From positions 1-64,000 of the forward strand of contig NZ_JAMXLH010000073.1 of assembly GCF_024281035.1 (NCBI RefSeq): a stretch of DNA of 64,000 bases, read 5' to 3'. Source of the stretch: Paraburkholderia sp. Its GTDB lineage: Bacteria > Pseudomonadota > Gammaproteobacteria > Burkholderiales > Burkholderiaceae. This document shows positions 20,618 to 29,182 of the stretch, piece by piece. The position numbers were made by a program, and so were the translations under genes. Below the pieces are notes generated by a model. That model searched no databases and had not been told where the DNA came from. It saw only the letters and a list, made by a program, of their open reading frames with translations. How positions within the stretch are numbered: position 1 is the stretch's first letter; each line of letters begins with the position of its first letter.

Positions 20618-22708
20618 ATGTCCGCAGGCCTGAATCCCGCCCAAAGCGAAGCGGTGCGCTATCTCGACGGTCCCTGTCTCGTGCTCGCCGGCGCGGGCAG
20701 CGGCAAGACGCGCGTGATCACGCAGAAGATCGCGCACCTCATCGAAGTCAAAGGCTTCGAGCCGCGCCATATCGCGGCCGTCACGTTCACCAACAAGGCC
20801 GCCGCCGAAATGCGCGAGCGCGTGGGCAAACTGCTCGAGGGCAAGACGCTGACGACGCCCGGCAAGGAAGGCCGCAAGGTGCCGGTGAACCAGCTCACCG
20901 TCTGCACGTTCCACTCGCTCGGCGTGCAGATCCTGCGCCAGGAAGCCGAGCATCTGGGTCTCAAGCCCCAGTTCTCGATCATGGATTCGGACGACTGCTT
21001 CGCCATGATCCAGGAGCAGGTCGGCTCGACGGACAAGGGCTTCATCCGCAAGATCCAGTCGATCATCTCGCTCTGGAAGAACGGCCTCGTGATGCCTGAA
21101 GAGGCGCTCGCCACGGCGTCGAACGAGGACGAGCACCAGGCGGCCATCGTCTACCGCAATTACGTGGCGACGCTGCATGCGTACCAGGCCGTCGACTTCG
21201 ACGACCTGATCCGCCTGCCGAGCGAACTCTTCGCGCGGAACGAACCGGTGCGCGAGCGCTGGCAGAACAAGCTGCGCTACCTGCTGATCGACGAGTACCA
21301 GGACACCAACGCCTGCCAGTACGAACTACTCAAGCTGCTGGCGGGCCCGCGCGCGGCGTTCACGGCCGTGGGCGACGACGACCAGGCCATCTACGGCTGG
21401 CGCGGCGCGACGCTCGAAAACCTCGCACAGCTCGGCCGCGACTTCCCGAAGCTGCACGTGGTCAAGCTGGAGCAGAACTATCGCTCGACGGTGCGCATTC
21501 TCACGGCGGCGAACAACGTCATCGCGAACAACCCGAAACTGTTCGAGAAGAAGCTCTGGTCCGAGCACGGCATGGGCGACACGATCACGGTCACGCCGTG
21601 CAACGACGAAGAACACGAGGCCGAATCGGTGGTGTTCAGGCTCTCGGCGCACAAGTTCGAGCGGCGCGCGCAGTTTCGCGATTACGCGATCCTGTATCGC
21701 GGCAACTTCCAGGCGCGCATCTTCGAACAGGTGCTGCGGCGCGAGCGCATTCCGTACGTGCTTTCGGGCGGGCAATCGTTCTTCGACAAAGCCGAAATCA
21801 AGGACCTCTGCGCGTACCTGCGCCTGATCGCGAACCCCGACGACGATCCCGCGTTCATCCGCGCAATCACGACGCCGCGACGCGGCGTGGGCAACACGAC
21901 GCTCGAAGCGCTCGGCTCGTTCGCGGGCCAGGCGAAGGTGTCGCTGTTCGAGGCGGTGTACATGGGCGGCATCGAGGCGCGGCTTTCGGCCCGCCAGGTC
22001 GAGCCGATGCGCGTGTTCTGCGACTTCATGCAGCGTCTTGCCGAGCGCGCGGAGAAGGAACCCGCGACGGTCGTGCTCGACGACCTCATGGAAGCGATCC
22101 ACTACGAAGCCTATTTGTACGACACCTTCGACGAGCGCCAGGCTCAGTCGAAGTGGCAGAACGTGCTCGAATTCCTCGAATGGCTCAAGCGCAAGGGCAC
22201 GAAACCGGAGCCCGAACCCGGCGACGATGCCGAAGCCACGGGCTACGACAATGCCGACGGCCTCGCCGATACCGGCAAGAACCTGCTGGGCCTGATCCAG
22301 ACGGTGGCGCTGATGTCGATGCTCGAAGGCAAGGAAGAGGACCCGGATGCGGTGCGGCTTTCGACCGTGCACGCGTCGAAAGGGCTCGAATACCCGCACG
22401 TGTTTCTGGTCGGCGTGGAAGAGGGGATCATGCCCCATCGCGGCGGCGCCGACGACGAACCGATCGACGACGCGCGCATCGAGGAAGAGCGGCGGCTGAT
22501 GTACGTCGCGATCACGCGCGCGCAGCGCAGCCTGCATCTGAACTGGTGCAAGAAGCGCAAGCGCGCGAGAGAAACTGTGGTGTGCGAGGCGTCGCGCTTC
22601 ATCCCCGAAATGGGACTGGACGACGCGCCGCCGCCCACACCGGAAGAAGCGCCGATGTCGCCGAAGGACCGGCTTGCGAGCTTGAAGGCGCTGCTGCAAA
22701 AGGGTTGA
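20618..22708 (+). CDS. rep: ATP-dependent DNA helicase Rep
   Basis: A 696-residue UvrD-like superfamily 1A helicase, 3'-5', which clears protein roadblocks ahead of the replisome. The N-terminus closely follows Rep (LNPAQSEAVRYLDGPCLVLAGAGSGKTRVITQKIAHLI). Walker A AGAGSGKTR is at about residues 25-33. Also present are VTFTNKAAAEMRERV, CTFHSLGVQIL, the DExx box LLIDEYQDTNACQYE, VGDDDQAIYGWRGA, LEQNYRST and the C-terminal VHASKGLEYPHVFLVGVEEG and ITRAQRSLHL. Length is normal. No strong ribosome site is visible before the ATG at 20618. The sequence is closer to Rep than to UvrD or PcrA. Confidence 0.95.
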   Translation: MSAGLNPAQSEAVRYLDGPCLVLAGAGSGKTRVITQKIAHLIEVKGFEPRHIAAVTFTNKAAAEMRERVGKLLEGKTLTTPGKEGRKVPVNQLTVCTFHSLGVQILRQEAEHLGLKPQFSIMDSDDCFAMIQEQVGSTDKGFIRKIQSIISLWKNGLVMPEEALATASNEDEHQAAIVYRNYVATLHAYQAVDFDDLIRLPSELFARNEPVRERWQNKLRYLLIDEYQDTNACQYELLKLLAGPRAAFTAVGDDDQAIYGWRGATLENLAQLGRDFPKLHVVKLEQNYRSTVRILTAANNVIANNPKLFEKKLWSEHGMGDTITVTPCNDEEHEAESVVFRLSAHKFERRAQFRDYAILYRGNFQARIFEQVLRRERIPYVLSGGQSFFDKAEIKDLCAYLRLIANPDDDPAFIRAITTPRRGVGNTTLEALGSFAGQAKVSLFEAVYMGGIEARLSARQVEPMRVFCDFMQRLAERAEKEPATVVLDDLMEAIHYEAYLYDTFDERQAQSKWQNVLEFLEWLKRKGTKPEPEPGDDAEATGYDNADGLADTGKNLLGLIQTVALMSMLEGKEEDPDAVRLSTVHASKGLEYPHVFLVGVEEGIMPHRGGADDEPIDDARIEEERRLMYVAITRAQRSLHLNWCKKRKRARETVVCEASRFIPEMGLDDAPPPTPEEAPMSPKDRLASLKALLQKG

Positions 22709-22766
22709 AGAACTTGCACGACGGCGCGGCGGCGCGCCACTTCGGGCTTCGGACGTTTTGACGTGA

Positions 22767-22801
22767 AAAGGGCTGCATCGTGAGACGCAGCCCTTTGTTT
22801 T
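22767..22801. terminator. Bidirectional terminator between rep and cytochrome c
   Basis: A 10-bp perfect stem (AAAGGGCTGC 22767-22776, GCAGCCCTTT 22787-22796) followed by GTTTTTA on the plus strand, between convergent genes. Confidence 0.92.
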
Positions 22802-22831
22802 TATCGATGCGGCTGAACTGTGAGCGTGGGC

Positions 22832-23752
22832 TTACTTCGCAGCGCTCACCATGTAATCGACGGCGGCCTTCACTTCGGCGTCCGAGGCGCCGGAGCCGCC
22901 CCGCGCCGGCATCTGCCCCTTGCCGTTCAGCGCGTAGTTGTAGATCGTGTCCATCGGATCTTTCAGGCGCGGCGCCCAGTCCGCCTTGCTGCCGAACTTC
23001 GGCGCACCCAGCAGACCCGCCGCGTGACACGCCTGGCAAACCTTCTGATAGAGCACCTTGCCGGCCTGTGCGGTGTCGGCGCTTGCGGTCGCGATTGATG
23101 GGGCAGTTGAGGTCGCGCCCGCCGCGGGGGCTGTTGCCGTCTGCGCAATGCTGGCGGGCGTAGCCACGGCCGCAGCGGCGCCCGGTGCGCTTCCTGCTGC
23201 TGCCGCCGCCGCGCCTGGCGCCGCTTCTGCCGCGTTGGCGGCATTGGCCGCGGGCTTCGGCGGATCGGGGAAGTTCGCGCCGCCGTGGTTCGCCATGTAG
23301 GCCACCGCGAGGCCGATTTCGTAGTCGCTGTAGTCGTCGGGACTGGTGCCGCCGCGCGGCGGCATCGCGCCCTTGCCGGAGAGCGCGGTGTGCCAGAGCG
23401 TGTCATAGCCTTGCGCGATGCGCGGCGCCCAGTCTCCCGAGTTGCCGAACTTCGGCGCACCCGCTACGCCGGTCGCGTGACATGCCGAACAGACAGCCTG
23501 AAAGACCTGCTCGCCGGTCTTGTAGACGTGCGGCGCGTTGGCATCGCGAATGGTGACCTGCGCGATGGGCGCGATGCGCTGGGCGACTGCGTCGGGGGCG
23601 AGTTCATCGGTGCCCGCGCCGGTGCGCGTCGTGTTGTCGACGTAGTAGGCGAGCAGGATGATGATGGTGATAGGAACGGCAAACGCCGCGATGACAGCCG
23701 CGATCAGCTGGCCGGGTGTTTTGATCGGGGTTCCGTTGGGTGCTTCGCTCAT
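22832..23752 (-). CDS. Membrane-anchored di-haem cytochrome c (c5 type)
   Basis: A 306-residue protein with one N-terminal membrane anchor (residues 14-36) and two class I cytochrome c domains in the periplasm. Haem 1: C88-S-A-C-H92 with axial Met130 in GAMPPRGG. Haem 2: C239-Q-A-C-H243 with Met281 in GQMPARGG. The domains look like a duplication, since both contain GAPKFG…DWAPR. They are joined by an Ala-rich linker (about 160-228). The ATG at 23752 has an upstream GGAGACGAG; an upstream ATG at 23770 lacks a ribosome site. It probably passes electrons between a membrane oxidoreductase and a terminal oxidase. The partner is not encoded nearby. Confidence 0.92.
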   Translation of the reverse strand: MSEAPNGTPIKTPGQLIAAVIAAFAVPITIIILLAYYVDNTTRTGAGTDELAPDAVAQRIAPIAQVTIRDANAPHVYKTGEQVFQAVCSACHATGVAGAPKFGNSGDWAPRIAQGYDTLWHTALSGKGAMPPRGGTSPDDYSDYEIGLAVAYMANHGGANFPDPPKPAANAANAAEAAPGAAAAAAGSAPGAAAAVATPASIAQTATAPAAGATSTAPSIATASADTAQAGKVLYQKVCQACHAAGLLGAPKFGSKADWAPRLKDPMDTIYNYALNGKGQMPARGGSGASDAEVKAAVDYMVSAAK

Positions 23753-24123
23753 GTTTGTCTCGTCTCCCATTGGGATGGTGGTGAGCGTGACAGCAGGACG
23801 GCAACAGCCTTGCGATGGATCAAACAGGAAAAATTATAGACGCATGGGTCCGCATCAGGTGCATGCGCACGGTGGCTGTGTAGCGGGCGTTTACCCGGAG
23901 GTGTGGTGCGTTTTGTGCGGTTTTGATTTTTTGATCGGACCCTGTGAGATTGAGGGTGGTTTTTTGGGCGTATTCGCCGGTGCGGTGGTTTGCTGCGGCG
24001 CTTCGCTCACCCCGCCGGCCGCGCGCGGTGGACGGTTTCACCGAAACCGGGTATCCTTGCCGTCTCTTCGCAGCGCTGCTATCCCCGTATTCTTCGGTCT
24101 GGTGGCAGCGCTTTTGCACAAAT
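23753..24123. other. Intergenic region upstream of tRNA-Arg
   Basis: About 370 bp. It contains a small hairpin CGGTTTC-ACC-GAAACCG (24033-24049) and must hold the promoters of the cytochrome gene (minus) and the tRNA (plus). No convincing gene. Confidence 0.5.
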
Positions 24124-24199
24124 GCGCCCGTAGCTCAATGGATAGAGTACTGCCCTCCGAAGGCAGGGGTTGCTGGTTCGATCCCAGCCGGGCGCGCCA
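24124..24199 (+). tRNA. tRNA-Arg(CCG)
   Basis: A complete cloverleaf. The acceptor stem GCGCCCG pairs with CGGGCGC, discriminator G and encoded CCA end at 24199. The anticodon stem CTGCC/GGCAG encloses loop CTCCGAA, anticodon CCG, reading CGG arginine codons. The T arm carries GGTTCGATCCC. Its 3' 48 bases are duplicated at 32089-32136, marking it as the integration target of the islands that follow. Confidence 0.97.
24152..24199 (+). repeat. attL: 3' end of tRNA-Arg, first copy of 48-bp direct repeat
   Basis: The 48 bases from the anticodon loop to the CCA end are identical to 32089-32136. The last 21 bases recur with a 2-nt deletion at 45914-45934. Integration at the 3' end preserves a functional tRNA at this left junction. 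Confidence 0.95.
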
Positions 24200-24535
24200 A
24201 GATTCAAGACCTCAACGCACCTTCCCGCCTCGCCGGAGCATCCGAGCGAGACATGAAATGTCTCTGGATTGTCTCCAAGCCAGCACCGTGCTGACGAGCA
24301 AGACGGGCCAATCATAACAGCCCCGGCAGGTGCAGCATCGGTCCAGCGTGATGCTCAAGCCGTAGCAGCACGCCCATTCGTTGTCGAATTCGATTTGCCG
24401 CAGACCACGACAGCGCAGATGCTCACTACGTGGTCGAGTTCGCCCTCAGCCTCGAACACGTCTGAATTCATGCGGGCAATACTTGATACAGTAGCGGCTT
24501 TCCGACGATTCTAGTGTTCTGGCACCAATAGACAA
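24200..24535. other. Left end of island 1, no confident gene
   Basis: About 336 bp between the tRNA and the endonuclease gene. An 81-codon plus frame at 24269 has no family signal or ribosome site and is not called. It presumably holds the promoter of the endonuclease gene. Confidence 0.5.
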
Positions 24536-25378
24536 ATGGCGAAATCACAAAAACCGGACGTCATTGAACGTATCTACGACACCTTGTGGGATCCTGCGGC
24601 GCAGCGCTTGATTCGAACTATCGTGACGAACGAAGACGTCGTCGCGGCGATTACTTGGTGTAACGAAAACAAGGGGACGCACCTTTCGTCGAGGAATCCT
24701 GCGAACTTCATTAAGGACGTCATTCGGGGTATGGGTGCCTCGAACATGTGGCCCGACAAGCTGAAAGGGCTTCGTATCGGCGGGAGGCAAGTCACAGGCG
24801 ATGGAAATGTGTTTGAGTTCGTGCCGTACGAGGAGGGGCAAGACGAGCCGTTTCCGAATCGATTTGGGTACCACGAGGGCGTCTGGTCTCACCGGGTTCA
24901 GAGCATCTCTATGCCGTTGGCCAGCAAGGAGCTGGGGCGTGACGATGAGACGTACCTAATTCAAGTGGCGGTGAAGCTGGCAGTGGTGGAGACGCACTTC
25001 GCGTTGCGCTCGCCTATCGATGTTGTAGAGCTAACCCACCTGCAAATCGGCATCAAGCTTCGGCTTTGCGAGGTGGATGCGCTATTTGCGGCGACCTACC
25101 GCGACGAAAACGGCGAACTGCAGCGCATGGTTATTACCGCCGAGGCCAAAAAGAAGAATCAACGGATTCTTGAGGAACAGATAGTGCAGCAAGTGAAGGC
25201 TGCATTCAACGAGACGGCAGTGGGCCTCGTTGTGCCCATCGCAATGACCTCCACCCCTGCCGGGATCTACGTCGCCGAGTTCAAGGGCGTCCGACGCGGC
25301 GAGCTTGAGGACTTCACCGCGTTGGAGTTGGAGCAAGAGGCGTTATACGAGCTCTGTCCGAGGGTCAAGGGTATCTAG
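24536..25378 (+). CDS. Candidate type II restriction endonuclease (PD-(D/E)XK-like)
   Basis: A 280-residue protein whose family is not recognised by name. A possible nuclease core is visible: Asp181 in CEVDALFAA, then 21 residues later E203-A-K205 in VITAEAKKK. That spacing fits the D…(E/Q)xK metal site of PD-(D/E)XK nucleases. The N-terminal half includes a stretch (HLSSRNPANFIKDVIRG) that could contact DNA. It converges on the C5 methyltransferase gene with a 36-bp overlap of 3' ends; a Vsr gene lies beyond. A methyltransferase with Vsr and an unknown gene side by side is a classic type II R-M layout, so endonuclease is the best reading. The recognition sequence is unknown. Confidence 0.65.
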   Translation: MAKSQKPDVIERIYDTLWDPAAQRLIRTIVTNEDVVAAITWCNENKGTHLSSRNPANFIKDVIRGMGASNMWPDKLKGLRIGGRQVTGDGNVFEFVPYEEGQDEPFPNRFGYHEGVWSHRVQSISMPLASKELGRDDETYLIQVAVKLAVVETHFALRSPIDVVELTHLQIGIKLRLCEVDALFAATYRDENGELQRMVITAEAKKKNQRILEEQIVQQVKAAFNETAVGLVVPIAMTSTPAGIYVAEFKGVRRGELEDFTALELEQEALYELCPRVKGI

Positions 25379-26710
25379 CTGAGCTTCCTCAGGTTGTTGG
25401 GCTCCGGACGGCACTGGCCGATCATCCCATTGCCTGCGTTTGGGTGCCCCTTTCTTGTCGCGCTTACCGATGGGGGTGGAGATGCCGAAGTGCGATGAGG
25501 CTTCACCCATGTCCATGCGAAGAAGCGCTTCATCTCCAAGATCGACAGCGACCTCAGGCACGGCAGGCTGCGCTGCCAGCGCGAGCATGATTTGGGCTGC
25601 GACTGCACGAGCTAGTGGTGGGGGGACAGCGTTCCCGATTTGACGGGCACCGTGCCATTTGGTCTGGTGGAGACGAAACCAATCTGGGAAACCATGCAAG
25701 CGTGCCATTTCCCTAACCGTGACGCAGCGAGCGTACTTATAGTGGATGGGGCGCGGTGATGTGAATGCACCTCTAGCGCTGTCTGTTCCGGCGCGCAGCG
25801 TGTTGCTGACGCCGGAAGTCGACAACTTGAAGAAGCGAGAAATCGGTTCAACCGCACCCTGTTCCGTTTCGCTGAATCTGCGGCGGGAGATCTCCGTATG
25901 GTCCGTTCGCATGCTGCTCGTCAACAAGGTCGAGTCGAATGATCGTTTGTAGGAAAAGTCCCAATGCGCTCTAACACTGCCATGTAGCGACTTGGCGTAA
26001 GCACTCGCCTTACCCCACTTCACCTTCACAGCATCTGTGTCCAGCAACTCGTCATAGGCTTCCGCGTCCGGAATGTCGTTGAGCGCGTCGTAGCAGGACG
26101 GACCCTCAGGCAGTCCTGCTCTATCTTTGTCAGTTCCAGCAGGGCGGAAGATCGGTGCGGGGTAGGCGGGCAGTTCGCTACCCTTCTTGCAACCCATCAA
26201 GATCAGGCGTTCGCGGAACTGAGGTGCGCCGAAATGGGCGGCGTTCAGGATCTTCCAAGGCAAACGGATCTCATAGCCGATAGAAGAGAATGCATCGATC
26301 AACTCTTGCAGGAACTGCGCGTGTTTGCCGACGGTGATGCCCTTAACGTTCTCGAAAACGAACGCTTTAGCGTCTAGTTCATGCACCAAGCGAACGAAGT
26401 GGCGAACGAGTGCGTTGCGGGGATCGTCTAGTGCCCGCTGCCCTATCATCGAGAAACCCTGACACGGCGCGCCGCCGAAGACGACGTCTATCTTGCGCTT
26501 TCCGATGCCAGCAGCCTTTCGGATCTGCGCCCCTGAAAGCTTTTCGACACTTTGGGGAATCACTGCACAGTGGGGAAAGTTGAACTTGTGAACCGCTGCG
26601 TGGATAGGATCGATCTCCACTGCAGCCACGACGTCGAAGCCAGCTTGTTCAAACCCAAGGGACAGTCCGCCCGCACCGGCAAACAAGTCGATACCAATTG
26701 GTCGGCTCAT
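25343..26710 (-). CDS. DNA (cytosine-5-)-methyltransferase
   Basis: A 455-residue C5-methyltransferase that protects the restriction site by cytosine methylation. Ordered motifs: I DLFAGAGGLSLGFEQAG, IV GGAPCQGFSMIG with the catalytic Cys, VI FENVKGI, VIII QFRERLILMG, then the target recognition region, and X RQIGNAVPPPLARA. A C-terminal tail of about 70 residues (DKKGAPKRRQWDD) is longer than usual and overlaps the endonuclease gene. The ATG at 26710 is chosen over a TTG two codons earlier. It is preceded by vsr (36 bp upstream), which repairs the T:G mismatches created by 5-methylcytosine deamination at its site. Confidence 0.95.
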   Translation of the reverse strand: MSRPIGIDLFAGAGGLSLGFEQAGFDVVAAVEIDPIHAAVHKFNFPHCAVIPQSVEKLSGAQIRKAAGIGKRKIDVVFGGAPCQGFSMIGQRALDDPRNALVRHFVRLVHELDAKAFVFENVKGITVGKHAQFLQELIDAFSSIGYEIRLPWKILNAAHFGAPQFRERLILMGCKKGSELPAYPAPIFRPAGTDKDRAGLPEGPSCYDALNDIPDAEAYDELLDTDAVKVKWGKASAYAKSLHGSVRAHWDFSYKRSFDSTLLTSSMRTDHTEISRRRFSETEQGAVEPISRFFKLSTSGVSNTLRAGTDSARGAFTSPRPIHYKYARCVTVREMARLHGFPDWFRLHQTKWHGARQIGNAVPPPLARAVAAQIMLALAAQPAVPEVAVDLGDEALLRMDMGEASSHFGISTPIGKRDKKGAPKRRQWDDRPVPSGAQQPEEAQLDTLDPRTELV

Positions 26711-26745
26711 CGTCAATTCTCTCTTGTTCTGTCAACGTCAAATTG

Positions 26746-27204
26746 CTAGACGCGAATCGTACCGGAATGTTCTTGGCGTGTCGATCGAATTTTTGATGTG
26801 GGACCTAGGAAGGCAGTGAGGGTCAATTCGACTGCCGACATGTCTCGAAGCTCGCACTGCCAGAGGGTCAACACTTTCCACCCAGCCGCAGTTAGCGCCG
26901 CGACATTACTTGCATCCCTGTCTCGATTGGCTTGTATTTTCGGCCCCCAATAATCTAGCGAGGATTTGGGGAGCGCTCCCTTCTTGCACGAATGCCCGTG
27001 CCAGTAGCAGCCGTGAATGAAGATGATCTTCTTTCGGCTGGCGAACACAATGTCGGGAGTGCCGGGTAGTCCGTGAGCGTGAAGCCGGTAGCGATAACCG
27101 AGCCGATGTAGAAGTCTTCGCACCTGCAATTCTGGTCCCGTGTTTCGGGAGCCGACGGCTCGCATTATCTTGCTTCGCTGATCTGGGGTTCGGGTGTCCA
27201 CCAT
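26746..27204 (-). CDS. vsr: Very short patch repair endonuclease Vsr
   Basis: A 152-residue mismatch nuclease that nicks beside T:G pairs arising from deaminated 5-methylcytosine. The start MVDTRTPDQRSKIMRAVGSRNTGPE is the usual Vsr N-terminus, so the ATG at 27204 is chosen although the frame extends 46 codons upstream. Catalytic region: LPGTPDIVFASRKKIIFIHGCYWHGHSC, with the metal-binding Asp and the His pair, followed by the NRDRDASNVAALTAAGWKVLTLWQCEL block. It lies directly upstream of the methyltransferase on the same strand, consistent with co-expression. Confidence 0.95.
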   Translation of the reverse strand: MVDTRTPDQRSKIMRAVGSRNTGPELQVRRLLHRLGYRYRLHAHGLPGTPDIVFASRKKIIFIHGCYWHGHSCKKGALPKSSLDYWGPKIQANRDRDASNVAALTAAGWKVLTLWQCELRDMSAVELTLTAFLGPTSKIRSTRQEHSGTIRV

Positions 27205-27248
27205 TTGATAGAACGCACTTCCGTTGGTCGGCTGTTGGCGCGCCCCGC

Positions 27249-27542
27249 TTAGACGTGGCGCACTATTAGCAGCGTGTTGTCCCTGAACACCAGTTTTCGG
27301 GCTACCCGCTTCGCTTCGTCTAGTTCGTAGGCGACGTCCCATCCATCAAGTTGCCGGATGGCGAGCAGATCGGGTCTGCACTGGCCTAGCGCGACACCTT
27401 TCGCCGCAAGTTCGGCTTGGAGATCGGTTCTCTCTATCCAATCGCGACTTACGATCTTCTCTTCCTCGGTCCAATCGAGGAAGTTCGCTTTGATGTCCTT
27501 GGCGACTGTGTAGGCCAATCCGAGAAGCGTGAACGGAAACAT
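27249..27542 (-). CDS. Small unknown protein upstream of vsr (97 aa)
   Basis: A 97-residue protein with an N-terminal hydrophobic stretch (FPFTLLGLAYTVA) followed by a mixed alpha/beta sequence (EEEKIVSRDWIERTDLQAELAAKGVALGQCRPDLL). GAGG lies six bases before the ATG at 27542. It ends 44 bp before the vsr start, on the same strand, so it is probably the first gene of the methyltransferase operon. It lacks the clear helix-turn-helix expected of a restriction controller (C) protein. The family is not recognised; an accessory or regulatory R-M function is possible. Confidence 0.5.
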   Translation of the reverse strand: MFPFTLLGLAYTVAKDIKANFLDWTEEEKIVSRDWIERTDLQAELAAKGVALGQCRPDLLAIRQLDGWDVAYELDEAKRVARKLVFRDNTLLIVRHV

Positions 27543-27868
27543 TTGTGCCTCGTACGGTTACCCGGCTCGCTTGGCGAGTTTATCGCTGACGCGACGTTAT
27601 TTGCTTGGGCCGAAATTTGTTCCAGATTTCCACGTGGGGCTACAGCGTGGCGCGCTTCGCTGAAGTCCCCCATCGGGCCCTCCCGAGCCGTACGGTCTGT
27701 CCCACCCGGATGGAACCAGCGAGCCTTATCGAAGCGCTCAGGCACGACGCGTAGCGCAGGGCGTCGCGCACCTTTCCCGGCAGAGTCTTGCGGCACAAGG
27801 CTAAGTTAAGGAAATCGCTGGCATGTAACCTTTGGTGCGCACGAGAGCATGGTCGGTCCATTGGTCGC

Positions 27869-27980
27869 TGTCCGCAAGGTGTACGTTACGGACACCCATG
27901 ACTTAGTGTGCCTAGGGGTGTCCGAAAGATAATGTTGATGTATTACGGACTGTCCGATACTATGCATGGTGTTACGGACA
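27869..27980. promoter_or_regulatory. Three-subsite res-like recombination region
   Basis: Three inverted-repeat modules sit just before the resolvase gene, each bounded by TGTCCG on the left and ACGGAC(A) on the right: 27869-27894 (26 bp), 27919-27950 (32 bp) and 27951-27980 (30 bp). Modules two and three abut. Three modules of unequal length upstream of a serine recombinase gene is the arrangement of Tn3/gamma-delta res sites, where one module is the crossover site and two are accessory. Right arms read GTTACGGACA, TATTACGGAC and GTTACGGACA. The region also covers the recombinase promoter, so autoregulation is likely. Confidence 0.75.
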
Positions 27981-27995
27981 TTTTGGGGGGCGAGT

Positions 27996-28712
27996 ATGAG
28001 CAGCAAGAGCAACATCGCGTATTTCCGGGTATCGAGCCGCGACCAGAGCACAGACGCGCAGCGGCATGCCATGGCGAAGGGTGGCCTCACGTTCGACAAG
28101 GAGTTCTCGGACGAAGGCGTGTCCGGGGCTGTTCCGGCGCGTGAGCGTCCGGGCTTCGCGAAGCTGATGGAGTACGTTCGCGACGGCGACACGGTGCACG
28201 TGTACGCGGTGGATCGGCTCGGGCGCGATGCCATTGACGTGCAGACGACGGTGCGCGAGCTGCTGCGCAAGGGCGTGGCCGTGGAGGTGCTCGGGCTGGG
28301 CCGGATCGCGCAGGGTGTGGGCGAGCTGATCCTCGCGGTACTGGCTCAGGTAGCCGACATGGAACGAAACCGGATTGCGGAGCGGACTGCGGCGGGTCGG
28401 GAAAAGGCGCGAGAGGCGGGCGTGCACATGGGCCGTCCCGCGAGCATCGAGGGCGAGCGTGCCGCAGAGGCGTTGCGGATGCTGGCCGACACGGGGAACG
28501 TGACGCGGACGGCGGAGCACTTCGGGATCAGCAGGCAGGCCCTACTGCGGCTGAGGGACAGTGACAGCAAGCATGCGGTGACGGCACGGAGCGTAGCGGC
28601 AAAGATTGGCCTCGGTCCTCATTCTGCCGGGGAGGCTGCATCCGGTGGTGCAGCACGGATTGCGGCTGACATCGGCATCGGGCATCCCTCTGCGGGCGAG
28701 TACGCGAGCTGA
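27996..28712 (+). CDS. Serine recombinase/resolvase
   Basis: A 238-residue small serine recombinase. Catalytic Ser in YFRVSSRDQSTDAQ, the DEGVSG and RPGF blocks, VYAVDRLGRDAIDV, then the E-helix region LILAVLAQVADMERNRIAERTAAGREKARE. A C-terminal helix-turn-helix follows (GNVTRTAEHFGISRQALLRLRD). Beyond residue about 195 a tail contains two similar segments (IGLGPHSAGEA and IGIGHPSAGEY). The ATG at 27996 follows a GGGGGG ribosome site; an in-frame start at 27966 would run through the res region. With the adjacent three-module site it probably acts as a resolvase rather than an invertase. Confidence 0.9.
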   Translation: MSSKSNIAYFRVSSRDQSTDAQRHAMAKGGLTFDKEFSDEGVSGAVPARERPGFAKLMEYVRDGDTVHVYAVDRLGRDAIDVQTTVRELLRKGVAVEVLGLGRIAQGVGELILAVLAQVADMERNRIAERTAAGREKAREAGVHMGRPASIEGERAAEALRMLADTGNVTRTAEHFGISRQALLRLRDSDSKHAVTARSVAAKIGLGPHSAGEAASGGAARIAADIGIGHPSAGEYAS

Positions 28713-29017
28713 CGACGGTGTGTCGGGAGGGGGGGGGCACGGGCCAGTGCGGAGCGATCCGGCTGGCCCGTCGTCATTGAATTGTGTGGAAGTGTTGCGC
28801 GAACCCTTCATTGTCCTTTCGCGTGTTTGGCGATCTGTGTAGCATTCCAGAACTGCTCCTGCGCTGCCGGTCGTTGGCGTAGTCAGTCCTGAAAACGGTC
28901 TGGCCCGTGCTGCCGCTCGCGGTTGTCCTGTGATGACTCTCGTGCCTGCGCTCGGGTGCGCCACCCACGCGGGGCGAAGTTTCGGGTCGTGTCCTGCAAG
29001 CTGCCCGATTATGGGGT

Positions 29018-29146
29018 GGTATCCATGTTTCGGTATCCACTTCCCTGTCTATCTTCCTAATAAAGATGAGGGGAAAGGTATCCATTCTCTTCAAGAACAA
29101 CTGTGCGACAAGGCTTTCAGGGTGAAGCGATTCAGCCCGGTATCCA
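29018..29146. repeat. Four GGTATCCA repeats upstream of the unknown gene pair
   Basis: GGTATCCA occurs at 29018, 29032, 29077 and 29139, all in the same orientation, within the 470-bp gap between the resolvase and the gene at 29183. They may be operators for the downstream pair. The gap has no convincing gene, and a run of nine G at 28729-28737. Confidence 0.5.
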
Positions 29147-29182
29147 TCATTCGAGACACCTTCTAATTCGGGGCGCAGTGAA

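Noticed and set aside
20186..21178. N-terminal extension of the Gfo/Idh/MocA reading frame
   Set aside because: It runs antisense into rep; the canonical start with AGGAG is at 20185 and matches the Rossmann fold start.
24269..24514. 81-codon plus frame next to the tRNA
   Set aside because: No ribosome site or family similarity, low-complexity composition; likely non-coding island end.
28729..28737. Run of nine G as a possible phase-variation tract
   Set aside because: It lies outside any gene and between -35/-10-like elements none could be placed; no evidence for an effect.
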